This document shows positions 26,289 to 38,002 of a stretch of 64,000 bases of DNA, in pieces (positions within the stretch are counted from its first letter, which is position 1; the number at the start of each line of letters is the position of its first letter). The DNA is taken from the NCBI RefSeq assembly GCF_008831285.2, contig NC_045139.1:4066704-4130703 (forward strand), written 5' to 3'. Made by a program: the position numbers and the translations under genes. The stretch comes from Nymphaea colorata. Taxonomy: Eukaryota; Streptophyta; Magnoliopsida; Nymphaeales; Nymphaeaceae. Under the pieces are notes generated by a model, which saw only the letters and a list, made by a program, of their open reading frames with translations, was not told where the DNA came from and did no database searches.

Positions 26289-26555
26289 AACACAAGTCAC
26301 CTTCATCATCAATCTAGTTCTATATTACCATCGTATCGGTTCTTTTCTCATATGATCTTCAAATATTTGCAAAATATGAAAAGGATAATATTATTTAGTC
26401 CCCATGCATGATGATAAGCAGCACCATCTATACAGAATTATGATACCAGCACCAATGAAAGCTCATATTAAAATCAATATATTAAAAAAAAAACTTACTT
26501 CTTCTCCTTTAGTTTGCTTTGCACGTCGACACTTCCTCCGCTTTGGCTCCTGTCC
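24885..26555 (-). CDS. bHLH array copy 2: PIF-like HLH gene with eroded basic region (partial model)
   Basis: Four exons join in phase 0 with intact GT-AG sites: 26499-26555 (basic region), 26097-26162 and 25900-25965 (the two 66-nt HLH exons), and 24885-25277 (131 codons, C-terminal). Helix 1 contains IRELQALLPSSNK and helix 2 LDEAIVYAKSLQFQV, so dimerisation looks possible. In the basic region, the HER contacts used for E-box binding are changed: Gln replaces His5, Glu9 is kept, and Gly replaces Arg13. Stable E-box binding is therefore unlikely, which recalls non-DNA-binding HLH regulators. An upstream exon candidate is at 29566-29634. The small 3' coding exons seen in copies 3-6 were not found, so the stop is unknown; reading through exon 5 would end at 24867. 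It may be a functional short HLH or an early pseudogene. Confidence 0.6.
26233..26289. repeat. (TA)n microsatellite in copy 2 intron 2
   Basis: TA repeat interrupted by TG and TTTA, lying between exons 2 and 3 of bHLH copy 2. Confidence 0.9.
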
Positions 26556-26653
26556 CTAGTCGCAAAATTAGATTTGCACCTAACTTCAGGATCTTGTTGG
26601 AAAGATAAAAAAGTAAAAAAAAAAGAAAAAAAAAAGAAAAAACTGATAGTTTT

Positions 26654-26656
<3 letters not shown>

Positions 26657-26719
<63 letters not shown>
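26657..26719. repeat. (TA)n microsatellite
   Basis: About 31 TA units upstream of the copy 2 basic-region exon. Confidence 0.95.
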
Positions 26720-26720
<1 letters not shown>

Positions 26721-27429
26721 CGACTCTAAAGCACTGCACTGGCGTAGTGGTCGGCATTCAACCACTTCCCTCGTGAGATTGCAGAAAAAAGTGATTAGGC
26801 AACTGACGAAGGAAGATCCGTGGTGGCAGTCTCGGCCATTTAACCTAAAACATTATCATTCTCCAGCAAAAACAAAAAAAGTCATCCAGATGATACGTAA
26901 ATCCCATATATATATTGTTGGAATGGCTAAAAATTAAAGACCACCTCTAAAAACACCAAAAACTGTTCTTAAAAGCATCATAATTTTTTCTGCACATAAC
27001 ATACATAGTTGCTAATGCACTTACAACAACTATCCACCAACAATAACACACTGAAGTATACACACACATAAAAGACAGTTTCTTTTTCTCTTATTCCTAA
27101 ACGTCCTAGCATAGATGTCAGCATTAATGATAGGGATACTTTTCTTTAAAAAAAAACTACTTGAAAAATGGATACTTGAACTAAGGGATTCCACACTCAC
27201 ACACTGATACACACGCATAAATGAAGAAACACACACATATACATATATGAATAAACATGAAAGCCAATTAAACATTGAATTGTGTATGCCACTGCTGATA
27301 TTGCTCATGTGCAGCCACTAGTAGGGACACTCATTTAATATCTTCAATTTGTTTGGGGCATTCATATATATACAAACAATTAAATATATCAAAACATTAA
27401 CATAATATTAAAGTAATCTTGTGAGGTTG

Positions 27430-27625
27430 TCAGGAGCGGAGCAAGGATTTTTTTTAGGAGCAGGCCAAACAGGCCAATGAACTTATTCAGACAGGGACCA
27501 AACTAAACCTGAATCTAAAAAATACACTACCCAACTAAAAGTTTTCAATTTTTTTAATGTATTTTTTTTTTCACTTAGTTAGGGTGGGGCCACGGCTTAG
27601 GCAGCCCCCCTCCCTCCACCCCTGA
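27430..27625. repeat. Short dispersed element, family B, copy 2
   Basis: Head AGGAGCGGAGCAAGGATTT, AT-rich centre, tail CCTCCCTCCACCCCTGAAGG. Similar in layout and length to 20474-20672. Confidence 0.4.
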
Positions 27626-27834
27626 AGGCTGCTTTGGGCAATTGTTCACACCAGTGACTCTGCCACTGTGTGCAACCTAAAGTATTACCATGAACTCTGA
27701 AGATGATTGTTGGAAAGATAAAGGTAAGAAAAAGAAAAGGTGAGAGAAATTAAAAGAAGTTGAAATCTATGACAGAAAAATAAGTTAGAAAAACTTGTAT
27801 ATGTATATAGTATATATGAAAACAAGGATCTTAA

Positions 27835-27925
27835 AATTTGCAGACATTCTGTTGCTAAAGCTGCCAATACACATTTGGCGACAATTTTTAGTGACAAAAT
27901 AAAAAAAAGACTATCTAGTCACACA
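27835..27925. repeat. Dispersed short repeat, family A, copy 2
   Basis: Shares TTTGGCGACAATTTTTAGTG with the 19.7- and 35.1-kb copies, and is likewise followed by a dinucleotide repeat (CA/GA). Confidence 0.5.
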
Positions 27926-28062
27926 CACACACACACAGAGAGAGTTTTCCTGAACAAAAAGACGACTTGAACCTGCACGCGTATTTGAACTAAGGGTTTC
28001 CAATACGTACTTTATATAAGCAAAGATACATGCATGATGCAAGGAGGCAAATTAAACGCAGA

Positions 28063-28170
28063 AATGTATCTCGTGGTGCAGCTGCCTGATATGCATTACC
28101 ATGAACGAACTCGAAAGAAGATGACGAAGAACAGTGCAGATCCGCGACTGGGTTGGCGTCCCCATGCATG
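28063..28170 (-). pseudogene. Relic of a bHLH exon 5
   Basis: The minus-strand reading has CMG near its start and MHIRQLHHEIHF near its end. This resembles MHVTQLHHPPIY in copy 3 exon 5 and MHVMQLPHPPVDL in copy 2. The intervening SSS-rich part is shortened. No neighbouring HLH exons are recognisable. It suggests a further, nearly erased array member between copies 2 and 3. The match is short and could be fortuitous. Confidence 0.4.
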
Positions 28171-29045
28171 CGCTTGGGTGCACATTTAACGTACTCCGCA
28201 GATGCCCAACGGAATGAAGAAAAATATCTGCGGCCTTCATTCGTACATTCTAGACGGTCGGCCCACACGCTAGATGCCCGACACCTGGAGCATTTTCAGT
28301 TTAGTTTTGTCTTCTGCACATATTTAGGCTTCCAGGAAATCCTGTGTGCTCCTCCCTTCGAATCTCATTCTTAAACTGATTTGACATCCCTCGCTCTCTC
28401 TTGTTGGTGGGCTTATGATAGTTTGAGTAAACACCCTCTTGTTGTCAAGAGTCAAACACATGAACAGCGTCCTCAAACAGGTTGAAAAAGTGTCTGCTGA
28501 ACACTTGTGAAGAGAGAGAAAGAGAGATTTGGATCTCTCTAGGCCCGTCTAGTTCTATCAAAACTTTATCTCCCTTTATCTCTAATATATATATATCTCT
28601 CTCTCAGGCTCTTCTGGATGCATCGGGCCTGCTTGTCCCTAGTAAGATTTCCCTGTACAATCCCTTCTTTTTTTGTCACCATGTAAATGGAGCGATAAGG
28701 CTTAAAAAACCACAGGCAAAAATTGAAAACATGCGGTGATGAATACTGTTAGCTGTCAAAGATTGGGGGCCGTCCACATCCACTTATCAAAAGATGTACT
28801 AAGAGGTCGTCTCATTGCTTGAAACAGAGTTCTGTTCAAGCATTTAACAGTGAAAGGTGAATTAAACACATGGATCAAATTAATGAAAAAGTTATGTCAC
28901 CATAGTGCTCTGTGCTGGAACGGCACATTCCAAAAAATGTAAGTGTGGCAGTATGGTGCAGGTATTTTATTAATATTATTATATTTAGATAACAGAATAA
29001 ACATATTATTACAATTTAGTTATGAGTCGAAGTCGCACCCATGTG

Positions 29046-29488
29046 TAGGGATGTCAACGGATCGGATACATCTTCAACCATATCCGTTTTTTCGGATATT
29101 CATATATTCGGATTCGGATTCAGATTTGAATTCAGATAAAGCAAAGTCATATCCGAATCCGAATCTGAAATCCGATTTTACAATCCGAATCCGATCCGAA
29201 CCCGATTTTTATATTTATATCCAATATGAATCCGAATTTTGAACCGGATTTTGCCATTTTTCAAGTATTAGATAGAGGATATTTGTCTAAAACTGAATCC
29301 GATCCGAATTCGTATCCGAGTCTGATCCAGTATTCATGTATATCTAAATCCGAATCCGATCGGATGTCATTTATTAAATCTGAATCCGATCCGATTTCTT
29401 AATCAGATACTAAATTTTTATCCATATCCGATTTTTTTGGATCAAATCGGTTGGATATCGAATTCAAATAGAATATATTAACATCCCC
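29046..29488. mobile_element. MULE-like MITE with degenerate GGATCGGAT core
   Basis: A 443-bp non-coding element flanked by a perfect 9-bp direct repeat, ACCCATGTG (29037-29045 and 29489-29497). Its ends read TAGGGATGTCAA and, on the other strand, GGGGATGTTAA, short imperfect inverted termini. The interior is made almost wholly of degenerate GGATTCGGATC/ATCCGAATCC words. A 9-bp target duplication is the hallmark of Mutator-like elements; hAT elements make 8 bp. No transposase ORF. Confidence 0.75.
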
Positions 29489-29565
29489 ACCCATGTGCGC
29501 ACCCGATGTGGACTCCAATACGACAGTAAAATAACATAGTCTCATGACTTAATGAAAAAGCGTAC

Positions 29566-29634
29566 CTGATTGAGCAAAGCCCATGAATCGAATTCTGTGC
29601 CTCCAACGACTGTTTGAGTGGCTGTCCGCTCCAT
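29566..29634 (-). CDS. Orphan first-exon candidate (bHLH copy 2 or the relic copy)
   Basis: An ATG at 29634 opens 23 codons starting MERTATQTVV and ending ALLNQ at a strong CAG|GTACGC donor in phase 0. Exon 1 of copy 4 also ends in Asn-Gln at a phase-0 donor, and copy 2 exon 2 begins in phase 0. No clear TATA box is upstream. The link is by position and splice phase only; it would skip a 3-kb intron. Confidence 0.35.
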
Positions 29635-32163
29635 GCAAAGGCAGACGGTAGAGAGAAGAGTTGCTGCATGCACCACCTTAAAGTAGGAATAGGGTATTTT
29701 GGTAATTTAAAAAATATTTTTTTTGGTCTTTTTAACTTTTTTTGAATCATTTTTTGTCCTTTTACGAAAAGATTCTCCTTTTTACTAACATGGCGTTTTG
29801 GTCGTTAGCGGCACAACAAACATACGCCGAAAGAGAAAAAAACATTTTTGAAATTAATGAAAAAAATGTTCTTAAGGCTTTTCACTTTTATCTTTAGAAA
29901 AGTTTTGTTTTCTTATTTAAATAAAAGTATTTTCCTCATTAACCATACTTATACACTAAATTTTGTGCACGAACACCGTGCATGTAACCAGCTTCAGCTT
30001 GGCAGACTCTTAAGAACAGGTCGTCGCATTCTTGAGATCGTTGGAGAACAGGAAATCAAAGGACAGGTAACTTAATATAAGAAAGAAAACAAGTCTATTA
30101 TTTTCGTGGGAAAAAGCTGTAATTTGTTACTAAAATCTGCATGACCTATACCATTATTTGCAAAGTTCTATACTTTTACTACACAAGCGCACACTAGCGG
30201 AACCTACCATGTAGCTGCGCAAAATAAAAACAAACACAGTTTTAGGTGGAGAAATTTGATGGCTAATCGGACTTTAACCTGAAGTGAGTATTGAAGCTAA
30301 AACTTTCAAGTTTGATGTTGGCAAGTTCTGGCACTGAGAACAAATCTGATCAGTTCAGTTTAAGGTGGTGAATCTGAGGATTTTCTCATGCAGGTCACAC
30401 GTACAACGACGAATTCGTCTTTGAGACTTCATTTTAGAGAGCCCTACAGTTACTGTTCTAGAATTTGAAGAAATCGAAATGTAAAAGCAGTGGGGACGAT
30501 CTCCATTGATCAGGTTTTGATGATTCATTGTATTTTGGCTTTGGCGTAATGAAATTCGATTTTTTTTCTTTATGTCAAATATTATGTAATGTCTCTCTTT
30601 CTAAGCTATTCCTTCTGGAACAACTATGGGTAAGCCTTAAAACTTTAGTCCTCACATTAGCTTACATATTAAGTATCCTATAGGAACCAGCCGCTGAAAA
30701 AGAACAAGCACTTTTTACCAAATTTTTAGTAACAACAACCGCAAATATTAATGCATTAACCATGTTTGTGAGCTATAAAAGAGTATGGATTCAAGTAGTG
30801 GACATAGATGGGGACACTTTTGAAGTGGGTAGGCTGTAGAGTGTGGAATAATTTGGCTATGTATGGAACGGGGTCAGGTGCAATTAATGGGTTCAAGTAC
30901 ATGAGGTCAAGTGTATACATTAGTTAGAACATTGATCCGGTCTAGTATAAACTGGTTCAGCTATGCATGTATATGTGTGTGTGTGTGTAATGAGAGCACA
31001 TGCTAAGTTTAATTAGTTATCAAAAATAAATCACAGTTGGACTCACTACCCATTGGTTGCAATTGACTTAGATCCACCCAAGACCTGATCCATTTTTTAA
31101 AAATATCCTTCTTTTTTTCCCCTTATGGATGTAAGCATCAAGCATAGGCTACACGGGTTTCGTAAACCACATTTTTGTATTTCGTCAGAATGATAGAGTA
31201 ACTTGAGCCTTGGTTCGAGCTTGACCCATATGAGTTTCGCTCCAGCTTGACTTGTTTATCAAATGAGAAACTTTGAGCCTAGAGGTGAATGCATCTATTT
31301 AAGCAAGCTGAGCTCGAGCTAGGTAAGCTCAAGTCATTTTAGCTCAATTAAGCTCATTGGATGTGCATACGCTAGATTAGGTTCCCCAGCTAATATTCAT
31401 TTGTTGCAGAAAATGCACTCAGTAATTCAAAGAATGCATGCTGTTTTTTCAAAAGAGGTTTGTATTTCATAAATCGTTGATGCACTCTGCAAGTTTAACA
31501 GAAAAGCTTTTCTAATGCATGGCATGGTTATGCTTAAGTTGGCCAACAGCTGGCTTGAGCTTGCTTAAACTCGAACCAAGCTGATCAGCTGAAGCTAATT
31601 ATGGTTTGAGTTTGACTTCAACATGAGCTGGGCCTGCTAGGACCAAGTTTGAGATGGCTCGGCTCGGTTCGGCCTCGAACTCATCTCATGAACAGCCCTA
31701 CACCTGCTTTTGCCATCACACATAAGTTGATAGTTAAGAGGGTAACATGAATGAAATTATGAAGGTCTCCCAACTTTAACCTGTGCTGAAAATTTCAGGT
31801 CCTTGGGCCAAAGTAGGTTTACAAACACGAAATTTTCGAAGGTAAAGAAGTAGAAGGGCGCGAAAGCGGAAGCAGAAGAAGAACTGGAACTTGACCATCC
31901 TACACCTTCCTATATAGGCCAGTATATATCTGGCTTATTATGCAGCTTATACCAATCCACTATAACTTCCACTATCCTATATCTTCTATTTCAGGCTAAC
32001 TTTGCAACAGCGACTCCCAGCTCACATTTGAGGATAGTAGTTGATGTTTGATCTATATATACTACACGTCATTGTGACTGATAGTGTATCGGCAAATGAG
32101 TCCACAAGGCCAAGATGAGACAGGCAGTTTTGCTTGAACTTGATCTGGAGAACAGGATTAACT
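29635..32163. other. Intergenic region upstream of copy 3's 3' end
   Basis: AT-rich DNA without supported genes. A block at about 31,195-31,710 is rich in AGCTCGAGCT-like words and ends in GAACAGCCCTAC. A short (TG)n lies near 30,975. Confidence 0.55.
31195..31710. repeat. Degenerate CTCGAGCT-rich element
   Basis: Repeated GAGCTCGAGCT/GGCTCGG-type words end at GAACAGCCCTAC, whose reverse complement (GTAGGGCTGTTC) resembles the TAGGGATGTCAA terminus of the 29-kb MITE. No clear left terminus or target duplication was found. The 41.1-41.5 kb block looks related. Confidence 0.4.
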
Positions 32164-35152
32164 TTATTCTGCAAAACAATAACCGGTAGCATGCAGCAAC
32201 AAATTTTGTAGTAAGAGAAGTGTACAGAAAATCAAGTAACGAACAGAGAAGGCAGAGCAGAAGATAAAGTACCAGTAGAAGCACTAGTCATTGTAGTAAC
32301 TGACTCTTCCTGCTGAGCCTCAGCCTCCTGTAAAAAGTAAATAAAAGAGTGCTTGTTTACTTTTTTCCACGTAATGCGTGCAGGACAAATTGTATACTAC
32401 TTACACATGCAACAGTTCGATCTATGGTTTGCCCTGTCAATTCTCTCTGTTTCTTATGAGAAATAAAAATAGTTTACCTTATAATTGGCCAACCCGTTGA
32501 TGGGTCTTTGGATTGCTGAGCTTTTAAGTCCCAGTTCAGCAAGCAACTCTATCTGGTTACCTCATAAAGTTGGTATATAAGAACTGAAGCTTCCAAGAAT
32601 TTAAAGCTTGTAAAATAAGAACTATTATAGAGGTGGAGCTTGATTGACTGAACCATCTGTATTTCCTTCACAGGCATGACCAACTGTAAATTAGGTGACT
32701 AGGCCAAGGCCGAGACCACCGCCATGCATCTTGCATGGAGATGATTTAATATCTGCCTTGAGCCACAACTCAGGCTTGACAACATCTAAACTCTGTGCAG
32801 TTGGTCTGAGCTCAAATAATGTGAGCTGCAACCATCTCCTCATGCAAGGGATCTCTGTCACTTTTCTGGCTGATTAAGTAGTTTGCATGCCAAGTTCTTT
32901 CCTTTTTTTTTTTTTGTGGTTTGACTCTCGGGGAAACCACACCTAGGCCAAGAAATTTTGTCCTTTGCCTGGGAGTGTAAAATCTTGAGGCTAGTTCCTC
33001 TGCATCCAAAGCCTATGCTTGCTTAGGCTTATGCAGAAAGTCAAGCGACTCACCTTATACCAGCAGCTAGCCCAACCAGCTATGCCAAACCAACTGGGGC
33101 CTGCAGGCTGAGTCTTAATTCAACTCAAACATATAATAGACTCTTAGTACAGAGAGCTGCCCACCTGGTGTGGCACAAGAGAGTTCACTGGGCAAGACCA
33201 AGTCCGAGCATCGGCCAACACGAAGCGACACTTGCATGGTGGTAAAGGTCCTGCTTGCTGCAAGTAAATGGGAGGGTGATGGAGCTGAGTGACATGCATT
33301 GGGAAAGTTGGCAATTGGTGCAGCCATGGCAGGGTTGAAGCTCCAGAAATATAATGATGAGCAGTTGAAGAATGAAGCGGTGGAACACTGGAGTAGCATC
33401 CCATGCCTGGGCATCCATGACCAAAGTGCATCCTTTGATTGGTTCCTAGTGCCATTGGTACTTCCAATGGTCCCACTGGAAAATGGGGATGTTGAAGGCA
33501 TTGTAGCCCAACTGTGGAAACTCCATCTTGAAGGCTGTTTCTCATCATCATTGCCTGATCAACCCCTCTCCACCCAAAAAGAAAAGAACTATTAGTTAGT
33601 GAAGAACTGATTGACAGACAAATATGTGCACATGATCAGTTGTGAACGACACTGGGTGTTGGATCAGTAATATGGTCCTGCCTAGGGATTTCTTTAACTG
33701 AAGATTATTAACTAGAAAAAATATCTTCTGGGTTGTTAATTCAGGCATACTGTTGCTCCAGTGGTACTGGCAGAAAGTGAATTTCACCAAGTAAGCTACC
33801 ATGTTGGAAGCATGAAAACCAACAGAAGCATCTGAGTGGAGTTATAAGCTAGCTGGCTTGAATGCCTGGGTGCTTCCCTCATCCCTAATTAACATTGCCA
33901 TGTTTTTTCTGGATGATTCTTGTAGTGAAGCAACAAAGGCATTGGCATTTGATTGGCTTAGATCAATTTGAAATGACTGCATAGATAATCTAGACGAGGT
34001 TGAATTTCATAAAAAACAAAGTAACAACATGATTCTATGAGTATACATAAGCTTCAATGCCAACTCTAATCTTCAATGCCAACTCCATAAATGACTTGGG
34101 TTTGTGTACTTTTTCATGTATTTGTTTTAAGGATGTTACCTAATACCAGTAAACTTGCAGCCAAACATCACAAAAACAGCAAAATTAACAAAATAATGTG
34201 AACATTTGTTATACCACAGTGTTCTTCTACAAAATTGAAAGAACAAAAAAAATGAAACTGTTACAAATAAACAAATAGCTTACACGAACTTCAGATTGGA
34301 GTAACTTCACATAGTCAATTGCCTCAACGAGCACAGAGACCATATCAGGCTGTAAATGATTTCAACGGTGAAAACTTTAGCCATCACTTTTGGACTATTT
34401 AAGAGTTGAAATTACTTAATCTGTAAGAAGGAAGAGATGATCCGTAAGAAGAAACTTACCTTGCTGCTATTGGGAAGAACTCCTCTCAATTCCCTAATTT
34501 GTTGCTTGATTCTAACTCTCTCTGCCTGTTGAGAGCTAAGTTCAAATTATGAGTTAAGCTCTGCACCTTACTTAAAAAGGTAAAAACTTGCATCATACAT
34601 ACAGGAGAACCAGAAAGTGAGATGAACAAGATTAGTGGTTGCCTAACCAATTCCACCAATCTTGCCTATATGTAAGGCGAGAAAAGACTATAGCTGCACA
34701 AATAGTTCCCTTTTCCCTTTAATTTGCTCTTCTTCAATATAAAGACACTCGATTTTTCAAACCTGTTACGCTACTGGTTTATGAAGCGTCATGTTTATGG
34801 TGTATTTTTCTAAATGATGCTCACACGTACAACCCTCAAAAATTATGTTCTTATCCATTACGATATGTACTTCTGTAACAAAGAGCTACTTAACAATGAT
34901 GAACTGAATACTCATATTTTTTCAATATTTTTAGCCAACTCATAATTGATTCAGCTGAATCAGTCGGTCAACCTATCCGCCAACCAAAGCTGCATATTCG
35001 GATTAATACAAACTGATTATTATAACATAACTGAGTGAACCCACTTAGCCAAGTTATCATGTTACAAATACACATCTTGCGACGATTTTTAGCGACATAA
35101 AATACAAAAAAAATACATCCAGCCACAGGCGGCTGATTTTAATTCCCCTCTT

Positions 35153-35198
<46 letters not shown>

Positions 35199-37159
35199 AA
35201 GAGGAGAAGTGGGTCGCGGAGAAGTTTGGAGGTGGAGCGTACGAGGTTATAGAGATGTCAAGTGCTCGGGCTCGGAATCAGATAAATTCCATCTCAGAGT
35301 CGGTTGAATTTCTGAACTTCATTCAACTAACTCAAGATCCACCTACAGATTCGTAGGTAGGCCATGGGAAAAACGACTAAGATATTATGACTTGCTGTGG
35401 TTTCTGTTACATCAAAATCACATTTCAATTAGTTGAGTGTAGATGGCTCTCTCATTTGAGGATGGGGATCAAATCCACAATGGGGTCTGATTTCCTAAGA
35501 AAGAAGACCGCTTTTCTCACAAACTCGCGAAAGTAGAAAGCAACTTCTAAGGAGACATACCAGCAAGAGGCTTTGAGAGAACGAGTGTTTCTTGAATTAC
35601 TTGTACAAAGGCAGTAGACGAACAGTAAATCTGAACGTCAAGAACTTACCCTTTCTTTCCTGCTGTGCCTCTTTGCAGGTCGATGGACCTTCCTTGGATG
35701 TTCACGCATCTTACGATCGCTGGAAGCCTGAGATAAAAAAAAGACGAACTGTTCATGAAATTTGAAGACCACAAAGATGATTAGTGGAATTAGCTTTCTC
35801 TCTGCTTGGCCGCTTCTGAGCAGTTGACTTCATCTTCTTAAATGCTTCGCTCGAGATTCTCACCCTTCATCCCTTCTCATAAATAGAGCCTAGATACAAT
35901 TGCCTACGGCTTTGATTCCACATGTCGGCGTTCTTTTACAGGTAGATGAAGAAGTTGATCAATAAGACAGAAAACGGACCACAAAATAAACCTCATTTTC
36001 CCTCTCAACACCAACAACAAATTAAATAATCCTCATTCTTCCTCTCAGCTACTTGATTGATTGAGCACACACACACACATATAAAAACCACAAAATCAAG
36101 TTGGTATAGAATTTTTCAAATTTTTGCCCATGGGTTCCTTATATTTTTTTAAAAAATTATGCAATAAGTGCGCAGGGCTGCCTGCCCATTTGTCTCTGCC
36201 TCCGTTAATCGAAACAGTGAATTTGAAATGAAATGACGTCCGAAGTTTGGATGGTACATCTAAGAAATGCGATGATATTTAGACAAGCAAATCAAGAAAC
36301 CTAAACCGAAACATGTTTTCGTCATACCAACAAATTTGAGCTTATTGTAACGCAGAGAACAAGACAGAACTTGGGTAAAAATTCTTGTTATACCAAGAAA
36401 TTTGAGCCTATTTTAATGCCGAGAACAAGGATAGAACTTAGATAAAATGCACCTTAAAAGCAATATTGAAGTGAAATTTAAGGATCTAATGTATTGTGGA
36501 GATGCTGATGTGATGGAAACTTAAAATCCAACGCCTATCCACCGCCAAATCTAAAATAAAAATAATGAATCAGATCAAATCAATCAGAGGTGATCCCATG
36601 CCTTTTTTTAGGGGTCATTGGATAAATGAAACAGTTGGTGAGTGAGTATTAGTAGTTGATGAATCTGTCCCACAGGTTTATGGACACTAGTTTTAGTATA
36701 TCATGATTTCTGCCTCAAACTTTGAGGTACATTCATGAAATACTCCTAATCAAGACTTTAATTCATCAAACACTCATAATCAAGTCTAAAGTCTAAAGGC
36801 TCAATGGATGTCAGTAACTTTTCTGACAATGTAAAACCAGATTATAAACTTCTATGAATTTTTTTTTGTTGGTCAATGCAGTCAGATTCACAACCTACTT
36901 TAAAGCTGGTATGAACCGCAACCAAATATCTTTCTTTTAACGAGTGCAATCGGCGGTTAGGAGGCGATCAAATGTAACCTATCAATTGCCGATCCCTCAG
37001 AACAACACTGAGATATTCAAGTCATGGCAAAAGGAAGCAATCTGAGTGAAAAAATTCATATGCACCACCAACAGAAGAAAGAAAAAAGAAATAGAAGGAA
37101 ACAGAAACGAAATGGATGAACATCGATAGCTTGCGGCGAAAGTTTAGGAAGATTACCAT
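32164..37159 (-). CDS. bHLH array copy 3: short PIF-like bHLH lacking the N-terminal domain
   Basis: Exons: 35650-35727 (basic), 34460-34525 and 34284-34349 (66-nt HLH exons), 33165-33554 (130 codons), 32273-32327, and a final 5 nt to the TAA at 32164-32166. A likely start is the ATG at 37157-37159, directly followed by a GTAATC donor and 67 nt below a TATAAATA box. This gives a 220-residue protein beginning MASSDRKMREHPRK. The basic region RHSRKERAER keeps His5, Glu9 and Arg13, so E-box binding is plausible. Helix 1 is IRELRGVLPNSSK and helix 2 reads VEAIDYVKLLQ. The acidic N-terminal domain of copies 4-6 (about 120-137 residues) is absent. All splice sites are canonical. The start exon is inferred; the internal Met in exon 2 is an alternative. 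Confidence 0.65.
35060..35145. repeat. Dispersed short repeat, family A, copy 3
   Basis: Lies in intron 2 of bHLH copy 3. Shares TTGCGACGATTTTTAGCGAC and GGCGGCTGATTTT with the 19.7-kb copy, which lies just upstream of copy 1 exon 3. A CT/TA microsatellite follows. Confidence 0.5.
35150..35195. repeat. (CT)n(TA)n microsatellite
   Basis: CT units followed by about 14 TA units, directly after the family A repeat. Confidence 0.9.
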
Positions 37160-37225
37160 GTGAAGAGGATGGAAGATAAAGTAAAAGTTGCTGCACAGTT
37201 CACCTTATCAAACACAGATGCTACT

Positions 37226-37233
37226 TATTTATA
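37226..37233 (-). promoter_or_regulatory. Putative TATA box of bHLH copy 3
   Basis: TATAAATA on the minus strand, 67 nt upstream of the proposed ATG at 37159. The spacing compares with the TATA-ATG distances of copies 4-6 (about 64-104 nt). Confidence 0.5.
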
Positions 37234-38002
37234 CTACTCCGAAGAGCATTTCTCCGTGGAATCTAAAATTTTCTGGAACACTCCACTTCCTCTTCCTCTG
37301 CCTGCCCAAGTGCACTCTTCCACTTTCTCACACCTGGAGATACATAAAACGCCGAATGCCCACCTCATTTTTGCTGCAAACAGTTTCTCCACTTTCCAGA
37401 AACCGTCTGCGGCCGCCAGCCCTTGGTTTGGAAGGGGGCCGGATAGGGACGAGGCAGGACATAATCTAGAAAAAGGTATTAAGAGAAAGCGGTTGGAAGA
37501 GGAGGAGGAGGAAGCGTTGACTGCTGCAAATTAGGCAGGTTCCTCGGTTTAAGCCCTTCGTCATTAATGGCTCATGGAGGTCCTCTCTCCCTACACTCTT
37601 CATATAATTAAGTTGATTATGTTCAGCAATGGCATCTCGATTCTTCCAATATGATTTCGATTAAGAAATCTCTCTCTCTCTCTCTCTCTCTGTGGATTTC
37701 CCTAGAGTCTTCCAATTTGTACCTGTTCGACAATGGGAGTCCTTTGGATCTCCATCTCGATTCTTCCTTTTTGTTTTCACTTAAAACTCTCTCTCTCTCT
37801 CTCGCATGTATGTTTACATAGAGGAAAAGTTGGCCAACAAAGAACTAAGCTATCTAGAGGCTTCCCCCACGTGTTGCATGGTCCCTGCAGACTGATCAAA
37901 ATGAAATGCATGGGTTCCATTTTGCAAAGGCTTCAGTCTTCGCTGTCCCATAGTGGATCCTACAACTGATAGAAGTAGAAGTTTGTCATTCAATAAAGGT
38001 TT

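Larger units (their letters stand above)
26556..29565. other. Region between copy 2 basic exon and an orphan exon candidate
   Basis: Contains a (TA)n tract (26657-26719), a family B element (27430-27625), a family A repeat (27835-27925), a relic bHLH exon 5 (28063-28170) and the MULE-like MITE (29046-29488). If the exon at 29566-29634 belongs to copy 2, this is its 3-kb first intron. No other coding signal is visible. Confidence 0.5.

Noticed and set aside
27990-28268. 92-codon minus-strand ORF as a separate gene
   Set aside because: Part of it looks like a bHLH exon 5 relic in a different frame; the rest has no motif.
35870-35900. CATAAATAGAGCC as a plus-strand TATA box
   Set aside because: No plus-strand coding sequence follows; it lies in the first intron proposed for copy 3.
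37160-37534. 124-codon + strand ORF rich in Glu/Lys at its end
   Set aside because: It overlaps the minus-strand promoter and leader proposed for bHLH copy 3, has no recognisable motif, and its composition reflects a GGAGGA repeat.
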